NCBI GenBank assembly: GCA_928212115.1
Contig: CAKMRJ010005634.1
Coordinates: 129,039,752-129,103,751, forward strand
DNA from: Lactuca virosa
Lineage: Eukaryota > Streptophyta > Magnoliopsida > Asterales > Asteraceae
Reading direction: 5' to 3'
Length of the DNA stretch: 64,000 nucleotides
Part shown: one piece after another, positions 35,489 through 48,821 of the stretch
Layout: every line of letters begins with the position of its first letter
Numbering within the stretch: the stretch's first letter is position 1
Notes under the pieces: model-generated
Databases searched by the model: none
Told to the model about the DNA's origin: nothing
The model's input: the letters and a program-made list of their open reading frames with translations, nothing else
Program-made: the position numbers and the translations under genes

Positions 35489-35800
35489 TGTAGTTGTAAA
35501 TCAATCGAGTGAAAACAGTACAATCAGAGTAAATAATAAACGTAGAACACACGATGTAAATAATGTCTGTTTGGCTCAATTATCTTTCAAGAGAGTACCG
35601 AGTGAATATACAAAATACAACGAAGTTCTTATCTAACTCTAGTACCGTTCACCTATCTATAGGGAACCTGAAAGCGAACAAAAAGTACAAGGGACTAATT
35701 ACTCTAAACTTCGAACTCTAATATGCCCTTGTAATAAGTTTCCAAACTAACAAAACTATCAACAGGATTCGACACCTCACAACTAAATTCGACCTCTACA
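35489..35800 (-). repeat. 3' LTR of Copia-2
   Basis: It is bounded by the PPT at 35801 and reads TG...CA on the minus strand. A target duplication cannot be checked because the other end is deleted. Confidence 0.85.
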
Positions 35801-35812
35801 TTCTCCCCCTTT
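35801..35812 (-). other. Polypurine tract of Copia-2
   Basis: AAAGGGGGAGAA on the minus strand lies directly before the LTR. It is identical to the tract of Copia-1. Confidence 0.9.
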
Positions 35813-36013
35813 GTGAGTAGTGACGAATCAAGTTATTAATATCTTCGCAGTCTGATGGATGACTCTTCTGATCTCAGCATACCAATTCACAAACTTTCGA
35901 ATTTCAGCCTTTTCTTTCTCATTGTTTTTGGTACATCTATTCATTCGAACCAGAAGATTTGTGTAATGAGGAGTTGTATACCTTTCAACATCCCACACAG
36001 GGAACAGAAATTT

Positions 36014-39000
36014 CTAATTATTTCCTTTTTTCTTCTTTCCAATGAAAACAATTCCCAAAGGCTTTAAGCAGATCTCTCCATCTTCGAAACTTTTCAAACT
36101 TGCCTTATTCACATGAACAGTTTGAGGAACAGATATCTCTTTGTCCAAAGACTTTTCCAATTCGATATATGTTAATGCTAATGCTCCATAGTATCCATCA
36201 ATGGAAGTTTTCAAATGAGCATAACCATTCAAAAAGTCTTCTTTGCTTGTAACTTGAAGCTTTGAAACATCAACATTGTTCATAATCATGGCCACCACTA
36301 TTAAATCATGTAGATTCATAATAGGGAAGTCTGAAACCGAGAAGTCAAATTGCACATTGTTTGCTCGGACTGCATAATAGCGATAATTCTGTAACATACC
36401 CTCGAACAAAACGTATTTGGATATGCCAAGAACTCAAACTATTTTGACCAATGACCATATATCCTCCTCCTTCCCAAGTACAGCATGAAAGCGAAACTTT
36501 AGACATTTGAATTAAGTCTTATCCTTGTACATGTCAGCAAGTTCGAACTGTTCATCCAGGAACATCATTCTATTCACTGGAAAATCTAGTTGATTTATAT
36601 TTGTTTTCACAGTTTCGAAACTCCTTTTGGGAACCTTTTCAAATTCATGCATAGCTCTTGTCACCGTCAAAGCTTCGATATGTTCATAGTGATATATCTT
36701 TGTTGGATCACCTTTGTTTAGACCAGGAGGGTCATTTGCACGTTGTTTTAAAAGGCTTTGGACATGCCTTTGTTTTTCTATCTCAGCTTCTTGAGCGGCT
36801 TTGATATCTTCTTTCAAAAGTTCAATGACGACACCTTTGCCTTTGCCTTTATCAACTTCAGCTGGCTTGGGCTTTGAGGAACATGATTCTCCACCAGCCG
36901 ACCCAATAACTATACCCTTCATTATTGATCTTGTTGTTGTTGTGGTTGATGTCGAAACAAGAGTTGTTTTTGGTAAATATGTTGGAATTTGAGTGTTCAA
37001 TACTCTTCCAACCACCTTGGCATCACCTTCGACATTTCCAAAACCACTTCCTCCAGCATTCATTTTTGAACCAGTGCCAACACCACCCTTTTCTCCCCCT
37101 TGAACCCATGTGTGAACAAGCAGGGAATTTGTTGGCATGAAGTGAGCAAACTTCGCAAGTGGAGCCAATTCAAAGTGAATTGTGGACTCTAACTTTTGAA
37201 ATTTTTCAGCTAACAATTCAGGAGAAATAGATATAGCCTTCGAAGATTCAGTCTTGGCCACAAGATCTTTCAACTCACCCAACAATTTTTCAACATTCCC
37301 AAAACCCTTCACGGCATCATCTCCAAGCTTATCAACTTTCGGAACAAGCTTTGTATGCCATTCCACTACTTTCGTGATTGCAGCAGCAAGTATATCCACC
37401 TTGTTGTGAAGATTGGAATAGTTGTGATCTAATTCAGCAGTTTCCTTTGCCATATCATCACAAAGTTCTTGAATCTTGAGATTAATATTCTCAAGAACAA
37501 TCTTTACTTCCTGAACAAAAAGAACATGTCTCTCTTTGGCAACTACCTTTAATTCTTTTAGAGCATCATTAAAGGAATCAGAATGAACTTTGAGCCTGGA
37601 TTTAAGATCTTTATTCACAATATCAATTTTACTTTGAATTCGATGCTCCTGAGCATTGAGCATCACATCCACTTTGATTCCTGAGACGGAATGATTACTG
37701 CCTTCATTTGCTTGAAACTGCAACAGGGAATTGAGTTTCTTATTTAGGATTTTAAACTGCTTTCCGGACATGATCATGTGATCTGGGATCTTTTCTTCCT
37801 CAGAATCAAACACAATTTCAGCAAACGAACCCTGAAACTCTTCATCATCAGTTTATGTGTCTTGAACTGGTGGTGTATCGGTGGATAGAGATGGGAATAA
37901 AGTGATAAAAGGTTGTTGTAACACAGTATCGAATGTAGCAGAATGAGTGGAAGAGGGAATATGAGATGTATTGGGTACAAGATATGGTGGTAACGAAACT
38001 GTAGTATCAAGAAATGATGTTTCGAAAGTAGATGATACAACAATAGAAGGATTACCTTGGACTTGATGTGTCGAAACTCCATCACCCTTGTTGACATTTG
38101 CACCCGTATCAGATACGCTTGTAGTGATGCCTGAGGTTCGAACCTCCTCATTAAATGACTCAGTATGCGAAACCTTGGGTGGTATGACCGTTGTCTGCTC
38201 AGGAGTCAAAATCATTGGTTGTTCACCGGGATTGATGGTTGTGTCTACTTTAGAAGTGTTCACATTGCCATCAAGATTTCCAGTCGCCTCGAAAGTTGAC
38301 TTGACTGGAGATTCCCTCACTGGTGAAGAATAGCCCAGTATTGTATTTGCAGGTGGTGTGTCAGGAACCACTTCGTCATCATATGATTCTTCTTGTAACT
38401 CCAATTTCCTTTGTTTCTTTTGTTTCTTTGAAATCTTTTTCGCCATATCTTCTGCTCTCCTTTTCTTTGTTTGGGGTGTTACAGGAACGGGTATTTCACG
38501 AATAAGAACCCCCTTTCGACCAATTTGTGGCTTCTTAACAAACGAAGGTGAAAAACTTCCACATCTTTCAGGAGAATGGCGGGACTTACGAGACATTTTC
38601 GTGAGTCGTTTGAGAACACCATTCTTCAAAGGTACCACATCCTTCGAAGGATCAACACTTTAAGTAGCCACAGGCTTTGATCTTATCTTCAAAGCTTTTA
38701 CTTTGACTGTGACCTTCTCTGTAGATTTAGCTGCTTTTTTAACTGGAGCAATTGTCGAAGGACTTGGCTGATCTTCCTTCTTTGAACCTCTTTTCTTCTT
38801 TGAAGTACCTTCAGTTGTCTTCTCTAACAACTTCCCAGTTTCAACATCAGGATTGATTGTAGCCAAATAATTCACCAACACAGGATGCAGAGGATCAACT
38901 TTTCGAAGCATTGCATCAGGAATCCTAGCAACACTTGGGAAAATTCCAGCATCATCTTCAACAGTTTTAGGAAACTAATATAGAGCAAAACTAGCAATTT

Positions 39001-39697
39001 CTTCGTTTTCAGGAACTGGAATACCCTCTTTGTTATAAACGAACTGAAAAATAAGACTCCAGTATCTAGCACACGATATCCCATCAACAACATTCGTGTT
39101 TTCAATACTCTTGGTAAATTCTTTCCAGAGTTGTGTGGCATAATCCACCTGTAAATCATAATAAAGGCCAGCCACCGTAGCATATACTTCACATCTCCCT
39201 TTGTCTAACCCCACACTTCGACCTGTCAAGCATCAAAGATAAATTCCAAAGAGAAAGTTCCAAATACATGGCAACCCCGATTTCTTGAACTCACTGATCT
39301 TGGTGAGAATAGGTTGATAACCCATCTCATTGAACATATTAATGACTTGTTCATTCGAGACTTTGTAAAACGGTTCACAATTATGGATGTTCTATATTTG
39401 GGCGAACAACTTCTTTGATAGCCTGAACTTCTTGTCGTTCGTCAATTGAAACGTAACAATCATCATAGTTTTGTTGTAAGTTGCAGTAGAACCAGCCAAA
39501 GATAGCCAAGACATCGGAACAGCAAAAGAGTTGAACATGGCAGTCGACAACACAGAACTCTTGAGAGCTACAACGAGCATCTGCAATCCCTCTGGATAAA
39601 TACTTTCATCGTCTTGAACTTGAAAGTTTATGCTTTGAATCTTCATCAATGGTTGAGACGAAATATCTTTTGTGGTGTTTGATTGATTAGCATCCAT
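36014..39697 (-). pseudogene. Copia-2 env-like gene (one frame, about seven nonsense codons)
   Basis: ATG at 39697 (MDANQSNTT) follows AAACCCTAATC. From there one reading frame of 1228 codons runs to the stop at 36014. Within it I find stops near 39394, 39235, 38977, 38662, 37855, 36514 and 36440, and no frameshift. Shared blocks with Copia-1 are the N-terminal domain with TGRSVGLDKG (about 39229), Lys-rich basic runs (38460-38400), a coiled-coil-like stretch (37770-37200) and the C-terminal domain (36409-36014). The full length is therefore readable from this copy. I see no convincing signal peptide or transmembrane helix. Function is unknown. Confidence 0.8.
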
Positions 39698-39860
39698 GAT
39701 TAGGGTTTGGAAAATAACTTGAAGAAACAGAGGATATGATCTCACAAATCTTTTGAGAATAATTTGTGAGCGTAAAATTGGAATGAATCCACCAAATCTC
39801 CTTTTATAGGTGACCACAATTTGAATCTCAAACGGTTAGCATTCATAGACTTGCCACGTA
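39698..39860 (-). promoter_or_regulatory. Promoter-like block before the Copia-2 env-like gene
   Basis: It contains an ACGTGGC word, AACCGTTTGA, TATAAAA at 39808-39802 and AAACCCTAATC just before ATG 39697. It is collinear with 25827-25992 of Copia-1. Confidence 0.55.
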
Positions 39861-41472
39861 CTCCTTCATTGTTGTACCTGTAGCCGTAAAGCATGCCATG
39901 TCAGGAAAAAGGGATGAGTTATGTACCCTAGAAAAGCGCACAGTAACCAAACTGTCACATCACACGTCGTTTCGAAAGCACCCAGTGGATAAGAACCGTC
40001 AGAAACCTTCGGAATGGAGGTTAGGCTCTTTCACTTTTGGGTTTAAAAGCGAAGTCATGTGCCAGACTTTCGAAATCATCAGCCTGAGTTGGTAATACTC
40101 AGAACCTCAAGGATTTCGTGAGTGCATGTGTGCCAAAAAAAATAGATCAGAATCAAATAAAAAAAATTGGATCTGTGATGTCGAAAATCAAAATTTCAAC
40201 ATAAAGGCAGTTAGATCCCAGGCAAAGATCGCTTCGCGAATTATCAAGAGAGATAATCAGCAGCTTGTGTGGTTTCCCGTGAAGTACAATCGAATACTTG
40301 TAGAGAAGTAACGAAGGGCTTCTTTTAACAAGTTTCGAAGGTGGTTTAAGATTTCGTTACAAAGCACATCTAAACATAAGAGTGACAAGTTGTAAACGAA
40401 ATTACCTGTTTGACCAGTGTAGTCAGTGACAAGTAGGCTTTGGAAAATGTATTAAGTAACGAAGGTTAAGAATGATACTCAAGCACAAATCATATTCATC
40501 AAACCAAAATTATTCCTAAATCCTGTTGGGTAACAAATGTCGTTGGTTTCGAACATTTGATCAAGATCACTATAAAAGAAAGAATATGATTTTGAGTATC
40601 AAAAATGGGTACTGAAACAAAAGTTTTGTTAATATCTGGAACAAAGTTCCCCGTCAATTCCTTATGTTTCGAAAGTTTGGGTTTCACTTCCATCACGGTC
40701 TCATGATGTTAGATCATAAACACAGAGTTTTGATATGTCTAGATCCTGATTGGTTTATACCAGAAATCTCTTGGACATATGTCATTGTGTGTGATCGTGA
40801 AAGAATTTTAGGATGAAAAAGATGGGTGTAAAAGATTCGAAAGTACCACTGCTATTCATTGACCAAGCACATAATACTAAACTCAATGAGTAGAGTATGG
40901 TAGCTCAGTGACTAATGGGAATATAGCCTAATTGGGAAGAATCCTCAGAATGAGAGATTCATTAAGGCTTCGAAACCCATTGAGTCTTGGAGGCTTGGGT
41001 CGACATGCTGCAGCATGCTTCTAGGGACATCCTAACTAGGACATAGTTTCGAAAGTTTACCTTTCCCTTAAGCAGCAAGCATGAACCACCAAAAATCTTC
41101 GCGAATTCCTACACACAAAAAGAGAGAAAAAACAAGACAAAATAATATTTTTGGATTTTTGAGTTTTGAATGAAAATAACAAAAATAACGAAAAATCTTT
41201 TTGGTATTTTTTAATTTTTAATAACAAAAGACAAAAATGAAAATATTTTTGATGTTTTTGATTAAAAAAGAAAATGCATAAGTAACGAAAAATCTTTTTG
41301 GTATTTTTGATATTGGAATTGAAAGACAAAACTAACGAAAATTTAAGAAATGACTAAACTAACGAAGATTTTTTTCAAACCATTTGAGCATAATGTCGAA
41401 AGCGAAGCATGTCGAAGCGTTGACTATAAACAGTAACCGCTGAATCGACATCTTTTCGACACTTTTGACTTG
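39861..41472 (-). other. Non-coding spacer between pol and env-like gene of Copia-2
   Basis: It is the homologue of the Copia-1 spacer, with shared words such as the start-of-LTR-like AT blocks and an A/T-rich region (41057-41400 here). The small ORFs are not conserved. I see no gene. Confidence 0.7.
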
Positions 41473-44400
41473 TCATTCTAACGAAGGTAGTCCAGGAACT
41501 GAATTTGCATTCATCATTCCTAAGCCATTTAGAATTCTTACAAACGATTTTTCATCCAAAGGTTTTGTAAAGATATCAGCAAGCTGATCAGTGGTCTTTA
41601 CAAAATGAACTTCTATGTTTCCATCTTCAACATGATCTTTTATAAAGTGATAACGAAGAGCAATGTGTTTGGTTTTCGAATGTTGCACAGGGTTATGGCA
41701 GATGCGAATGGCACTTTGTGAGTCACAATACAACGGAATTTTCTTCATGTTGATTGCATAATCACGCAGTTGACTTTGTATCCATATGATTTGTGAAGTG
41801 CAAGCTGCAGCAACAACATACTCTGCTTCTTCTGTGGAAATCGAAACACATGTTTGCTTTTTCGATTGCCAGCTTACTAACTTCCCATCCAGTAGTTGAC
41901 ATCCGCCACTTGTGCTCTTTCGATCAAGATTGCATCCTCCCAAATCAGCATCTGAAAATGCTTGTATGAAAAAGCCTGTCTTCGAAGGATACCACAATCC
42001 TAACGAAGTTGTTCCTTTGAGATAACGAAATATATTTTTACAGCATTCAGATGAGGTTCCCTAGGATTCGATTGATACCTAGCACAATTGCATACAGAAA
42101 ACATAATATCAGGTCGACTTGCCGTGAGGTAAAGTAACGAACCTATCATGCTTCGATACAATGTGATATCAACAGCTGGTTGATCCAATGATGGATTTAG
42201 CCTTGTTCCAACAGCCATTGGTACTCTCAGCTTCGTGCTATTCGTCATTCCAAATTTTTCCAGCAGATTTCGTGTATACTTCTCTTGATTGATAAATATG
42301 CCTTCTCTGCTTTGACGAATGTTTAATCCCAGAAAATTGTTTATCTTCCCCATCATACTCATCTCAAACTGGCTTTTCATCAAATTTTCGAATTCTCTTG
42401 ACAAACAGGGTCAGTAGAGCCAAAAATAATATCATCGACATAAATTTGAACAAGCATAAGATGATCCCCAACTTTCTTTCGAAAGAGAGTGGGATCAACT
42501 GATCCTTGTTTAAATTTCGATTGCTTTAAGAAATTGGTAAGAGTTGCATACCAGGCTCTTGGTGCTTGTTTTAACCCATAAACAGCTTTGTCTAAGATAT
42601 AACAATGATCAGGAAATTTTTCGTTAATAAAACCTGGAGGTTGTTCAACATATACCGTCTCTTTGAGTTCTCCGTTGAGAAAAGCACATTTGACATCCAT
42701 CTGGTAGACATCAAAATCTTTGTGTGCTGCATAGGCCAAAAATATTCAAACTGCCTCGAGTCTTGCGACAGGGGCGAAGGTTTCCTCATAGTCTATACCT
42801 TCTTGTTGCGAATAACCTTTAACTACAAGCCTAGCTTTGTTTCGAACAACATTGCCTTCTTTATCAGTTTTATTTTTAAAGATCCATTTTAATCCTATCA
42901 CTGACACATCTTTTGGTTTAGGAACTAGACGCCAAACTTTATTTCGTTCAAATTCAGCCAATTCAGATTGCATAGAAACAATCCAATCAGGATCTTCCAT
43001 ATCAATCTTGACTATTTTTGGTTCAATTTTCGAAATAAAAACATTGAACATGCAAATTCCTGATGAGTATTGAGTACCTCATTCTTTGCACGAATTTGAG
43101 CTCTCGTCAATACTCCAGCTTGTGGATCACCAAGAATTTGTTCATGTGGATGATTTCGTGTCCATCTATCCATCGGAGGATATGATGGATCAAAATCCAA
43201 AGGTGCATCTTCGAATGTTTCATCATTCTCTGATCCTGCAATTGACACATTATCAGTCGAATCATGAAAAATTTCGTAATCATTATTTGAAATATTCGTT
43301 TGTTTATCATTTTGCTCCCCCTCGACAAAATTATCTTCTTGATGCTCCCCCTCAACATCAGCATTCATTCTCCCATTCTCCCCCTCGAAAGTATGCTCCC
43401 CCTCAACAGGAGTAGTAGATGTCAAGTGCTCCCCCTCCACTTGATCAGTTTGTAAAAGTGGCAGACTTTCGTTAAAAATCGGAGAATTTGTTGTCGAGTG
43501 GTTATCAGCACTTTGTGCGATTACTGTCGAATCATCAGAATGTTTCGATGATTCAGGAATTCAATTATCCTCAGCATGGATTTCAGCATCAATAGCCCTA
43601 TCAAGAGTACCAAAAATTAAATCATAATCAAAATCTAACGAATTAACACTGTCAGGTTCAGAATTTGATTCATTAATAATTGGTTTTTGTTCAAATGTTT
43701 TTCAACACTTTTGACATAGTGATCATCGAATGTGAGATTAAAAGTTTCTTCGATCTTCCTTGATCGCTTGTTGAGCACCCTGTATGCCATAGAATTATGA
43801 GAGTATCCTAAAAATATTTCTTCATCAGTCTTTGACTGAAATTTTGAAAGATTAGCCTTAAGATTCATAATGAAGCACCTGCAACCAAAAACATGGAAAA
43901 ATTTTGCATTTGGTTTCCTATTGTTAATGATCTCATAAGGGGTGATATCGAATCTTCTATGAATAAAAGACCGATTTTGTGAAAAACAAGCAGTGGAAAC
44001 AGCTTCAGCCCAATGATATTGTGGTAGATTCGCGTATGTCAAGATTGTCCTTGCAGCTTCACTCAGTGAATGATTCCTCCTTTCGACCATACCATTCTGT
44101 TGAGGTGTGTAAGGAGAAGAGAAGTTGTGCGAAATACCTTTATCAGCCAAAAATGAATCGAGAACCTTGTTCTTGAACTCAGATCCATTATTACTCTTGA
44201 TTTTGCAAACCTTTTTCTTCATACTTAATTCGATATGTTTGATAAAATCGATCATCACTTGAGTTGTTTCTGATTTCAAACGAAGAAAATATACCCAAGT
44301 AAGCCTAGAAAAATCATCAACAATAACCAAAATGTACCTCTTTTTGTTGAGTGTCTCAACTGTCGAAGGACCACAAAGGTCAATATGAAGAAGTTCCAAC

Positions 44401-45014
44401 GGTTCGATGATCTTTGAATCAATCACAATCGGATGACCTTGCCTATGTTTTTTCCCTTGTTCGCAAGCTGCACATAAAGTATCATTATCAAATTTTACTA
44501 CAGGAAAACCTCGAACAATATCTTTTACCACTAATTTGTTTAGATTTTTAAATTCAAATGAGACAATCTTCGATGCCACAACCAGCTTATATCAGAGGAA
44601 GCCTTCGAAAGTAGACGAACAGAAGGAACACCAACAATGGGTTTAATGTCAAGTGTAAACATATCTCCTTTTCGTTTTGATTTAAGAAGGACTTCTTTTG
44701 TTTCGATATTGGAGATTTACACTTCCTTCTTCATTAAAGACAACTTGATTGCCAGTGCCCACAACAAGTTGCGAAACACTGATCAAATTGTGTTGAAGAC
44801 CTTCGACATAAGCAACTCTGTTGACTTTAAACTTCCCATTTGTTACTTTTCCGTAACCTTTGAATTGACACTTGTTATTTCCAAATTTCACTACACCAGC
44901 ATTATCCAGACTTCGAAAATCTCTCAGTTTTTCCTTTTTCCCAGTCATGTGACGAGAGCAACCATTGTCGATATACCATTTGTCATCGTATTTCTCGTCA
45001 CACAAAACCTGTAA
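41473..45014 (-). pseudogene. Copia-2 pol: protease, integrase, RT, RNase H (degraded)
   Basis: It opens after the TGA at 45017-45015. Protease is at 45005-44682, where the active-site motif reads IDNGCS instead of the family's DSG. Integrase follows (44579-43635) with the core D, D and E regions visible. Its downstream linker (43440-43100) is rich in EGEH units. RT spans 43051-42380 with a YVDD box near 42445-42434. The RT-RNase H connection is at 42404-42000 and RNase H at 41997-41473, the longest intact piece (174 codons, ending naturally). Frameshifts separate most pieces, and nonsense codons lie near 43563 and 42750. The product would process gag, integrate and copy the element. Confidence 0.88.
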
Positions 45015-48000
45015 TCATTTAAAGAATTTAGGTCCCCAAGGCTTTTTGGTTCCTTGGTTATTAGAATAAAATGCTTGATGTAATGAAGATCCAATTATCT
45101 AGTTTCGAACTTTTGTTTTAACACTATCAATTAATTCCACATCATTATTTAAGGGTATCGACATGTAATCATTCGAAGATTTAAATTCAACATCAACATG
45201 CACCTCATTCTTCTTAGTTTCTTTCTTAATGACTTTTTCTGTCGAAACTTCTCTCCATTTTTGAACAGAAGGATTTGATTCTTTCGAAGAATAACTTCCA
45301 TTTGAGGATTCATTTAGATAATTTTCATATGCATCCTTGTTCTATTCTTGAGAGAGTTTCCCAGATTGAAAACTCTTTCCCTTTCCTTCCAACCAATGAT
45401 TGATATTTTGTACATTTGTTTTTCCTTTCACAAATGTAGCTTTTGGGGTTTGTTTTGAAGGTGGATTTTGAAAATGAGGTTAACTAGGTTTGAAATATTC
45501 ATTTCTTCTCCCTTGAACTTTGAATTTCTCAAAGTGTCTTTTTTGCTTTCTTGTCGAAACATGAGGATTATAACGATTTTGAAATCGGTTTTGATAACCA
45601 ACATTGTTCTTTGGAAAAACTTTTTGTGAATTTGAAAACTGATTTTGATAAGGAACACGATGATAAGTCTTTTGTTTGTTTGATTGAAAATCACTTCTTT
45701 GAAAATTATTTTGTGAAAACCTTGGATTGTTCGAATTCTTAACAAAACCTTTTTGTTGATTGTTCACATAATTCTCATGATAAGAAGTTTGTGCTTTTGA
45801 CTTTTGAGTTGGTTTCGAAACCTGTTCCTTATCCTTGGAAAAAAAATTTGTAATTTCGAGGGTTTTGACGTTGATTTCTTTTCACCAGAAAATGACTTTT
45901 GTGTTGTTGTCTTAACAGACTCAGACTTTTTCTTTTCAGATGTTTTGGAAGAAAAATTATGTTGTTTCTTTTTAGACACATAAGTCTCCCAATAAGCTTT
46001 GTTTCGTGCCTTATTCATTGAAATCCCATTTTCTTGTGAAATCTTTTGAATCTTTTCTTTTTGACTTTGAATTTTATTAATTGGTTTTCAAAAACTTTAT
46101 CGTTTGTTTGTTTCTCAACCTTTGACGATTCAGTTTTAACCACCCAAGATCGACTTGGTTTTTGTCTTTGAAAAGTGTGAGTTTTTGGTAAGATTGTTCT
46201 CAACGGTGCTTTGATTTGAGAAAAATCCATCTTTCGAAGCTTTCTTGATGTCCTCTTCAACCAGTTTGTTGATTTCTGGTTTCACACTGTCTCCATTACC
46301 CTTTGTAACGAAAACTTGGTTTGGAAAGACAACATTGTCAGTGCACGTGAAGTTTGGATAAACCACAGAATTAGGTTCAAGATAATGAGAACCTTTTTCT
46401 TTCATGATTTTATCAAATTTCTTTGTCTCTTCATACACCTGATCTTCAACAACGCGAGGAATTTTTGTTTCCTTCGAAACATGTGGACCTTTAGTTTCTT
46501 TCTAAACCTCGTCATCATCATCACTGTCAGTCTGACTATCTTCGACAGTCACATGGTCAGGGTCAAAAACTTTCGAAGTAGAGGGTTGGTCTTTGTCAAC
46601 TTTAACATTCGAATCAAGACATTTTTCTTTACCCTTAGCTAATGATTTGACATTAATGACAGATAACTGAGAACAGTCAACTACTTCCTCTGCTTCAATT
46701 TCACTGATATTGTCATCTTCGATATCGCAAAGTTGTTTTGAGAGTCAGAAGTCGAATTCTCAGTCTTTTTTAAAATTTTGATTTGTTCATTTACAGTCAA
46801 AGTCTTATTAACTATATCAACAAGATCATTAGCATCTAAATGTTCATCGATTTTCACTATTCCATAGGGATATCTATTATCAGGGACTTTATCAAAGTCT
46901 GAAATAGTCATCTCACAATCATAGTTAGCTGCATCAACTTTTTCCCTTTCGAAATATAAGAATGGTAGAAGTTTCCTATATTGTTCTTTACTTATGTCAA
47001 TAGAGTGATGCAATTCAGTCAGTTTACAATAGAGTCTTTTAGCCGAATTACAGTAAATATTCCTTTGTTTTAACAAAATCCTATTATCTGTATTCAAACT
47101 ATCTCTATCGATCATGATATTCGTTATTTGCAACTCTAGATGATCTATTTTAGCCTTCTTCGCCTCCAACATCCTTTGGGTTTCTAGTAACTGAGTACTA
47201 GATTTCTTAGCCTCATTGCTAGCAGAGATCACTAGATTATTAACATAAGTAACATCATCATCAAACTCAGTTAACATATAACTATAAGCATTTGAAGGAA
47301 TATTAAAAGATTGAAGTAAAGAACGTACCTTCGAAGTCATTGGTGCTTTGTCTACTGATGTCGAAACAAAGAAATGACCTGTTATCTTCTCTTCTTCATC
47401 CTCCTCAAACTTCGCAAACATGGCTCCATGGGTCAGATATCTCATATTTTCATCATCCAAGCCAGAAGACCATATCTGATATTTCCCTACATCCTCATCT
47501 TCTCCTCTCGCAACCAATGACATCCCTTTCGACTTTGGCCTTACTTCCTCCAACCGCTCGGAATAATATGCCTCATCCTTAACCCTCTTCCTTTCCTATT
47601 TCTTTTTTAGCATGCAGTCATTCGCCATGTGATGACAATCAATTCCAGAATCTCCCTTCAGCTTTTTCTTTAGTTTCGAATCTTCAACTTTAACCTCCTT
47701 CTTCTCGAACTTCATCTCATCACCAGCTTTCCCAGTGTTGTTAGAGTTAAAAGCCACCACTTCATCATCAGAGTTGACAATAAGACCTTCGTCTTCAGAG
47801 CTTTCCTTCTCAGTAACTTCCATCTCACCTACTCTTCCCGTTACTTTCGAAACCAATTCTAATGGACCTTCCATATTGATTTTTGACTCTTTGGCTATTT
47901 CTTTCACTTCAGTTTCGTGAGCTTTTAGCAGATTGTAAAGATCATTAAGAGTCAAAAAATCGAAGTTTTGTTGTGTCTTCATCATCAAGCTCACATTCCT

Positions 48001-48562
48001 CCATTCCTTGCTTAGCCCCATTATGAAAGTAAGGTTGTATTCCGTAGTAGATCTTGTAATTCCATACCGATTACACTTGTAGATGAGCTCATTCAGACGA
48101 TTATAGTATAATTCGATCGATTCACCATCTTTTTGCTTAAATTCCCTTAATTCAATCAAACATTGCTTGACTAGACTTATTTTGGTATTCTCACTACTCT
48201 GGTACTTTTCCTTCAGTGTATTCCAGATTTGTTTTGATGTTTGCAAGTTCGAACATAGCTATACACCACAGGAGGAAGAGCACCACGAAGCTCTCTCATG
48301 CATCTTTTCTCATTCTTCTGTAGCCTTTCAGTTTGTTCAGTAACACTTTGAGTTGATGAAAAAGTACCAATACTTTGAACAGACGAAGGTGGATGAACAT
48401 CATCAGTAATGCACTTCCATAGCTCTTCATCGAGTCCATTCAAGTAATCCTCCATTCGAACCGCCCATTGATCATATACTCTGGAATAAGCATAGGAATC
48501 TTAGTTAAAGATCCTAGCAAATGCGAGAAAGAAGTCATCGTGTTCATGTTGAAGTTCGCCAT
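45015..48562 (-). pseudogene. Copia-2 gag up to the conserved gag/pol stop (degraded)
   Basis: ATG at 48562 (MANFNMNTMTSF) matches the Copia-1 start. Frameshifts lie near 48477 and 48230 and a TAG at 47598-47596. The gag polypeptide region spans about 48300-47950. The zinc knuckle is destroyed: six residues including the second Cys are missing around 47630, in frame. The downstream half (47553-46681, then smaller pieces to 45428) is Lys/Ser/Asn-rich like that of Copia-1. The terminal frame ends PWGPKFFK then TGA at 45017-45015, the same place as the TAA in Copia-1. Confidence 0.85.
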
Positions 48563-48821
48563 GGATGTATGGACAGATTTAGAGAAAAGCATCAGGAACT
48601 TGAAAATTCACGGATGAATTTATTAGAAAACACTAATCGATCACTCGATTAAACAACCTAATCGCATAATCGAATCACAACTACAGATCTAAGATGATTT
48701 TCAGAATAAAAAGAGCGGAAACTTTTGAATCTAATATGAGACTCAAAATACTTTTGACACAAAAGAAAATCAGATCATTGCAGAATGATTCCTTCTCTGA
48801 ATCTAATATGAGACTCAAAAT
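48563..48821 (-). other. Leader of Copia-2 with filler duplication at the break
   Basis: It is non-coding and homologous to 6875-7109. A 24-bp word starting TGAATCTAATATG occurs at 48726-48749 and again at 48798-48821, where the leader ends and MULE sequence begins. The second copy looks like templated filler at a deletion join. Confidence 0.75.

Larger units (their letters stand above)
35489..48821 (-). mobile_element. Copia-2: SIRE/Maximus-like Copia, 5' LTR lost
   Basis: It has the same gene order and family as Copia-1, in opposite orientation. From right to left: leader, gag, pol, spacer, env-like gene, PPT and 3' LTR. The 312-bp LTR (TGTAGAGGTC...CAACTACA) differs clearly from the Copia-1 LTR, so the two are related but distinct subfamilies. 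No 5' LTR exists. The leader breaks off at about 48821 directly into MULE transposase sequence, and only a degraded primer-site remnant (TTCAGAG) is left. Confidence 0.88.
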
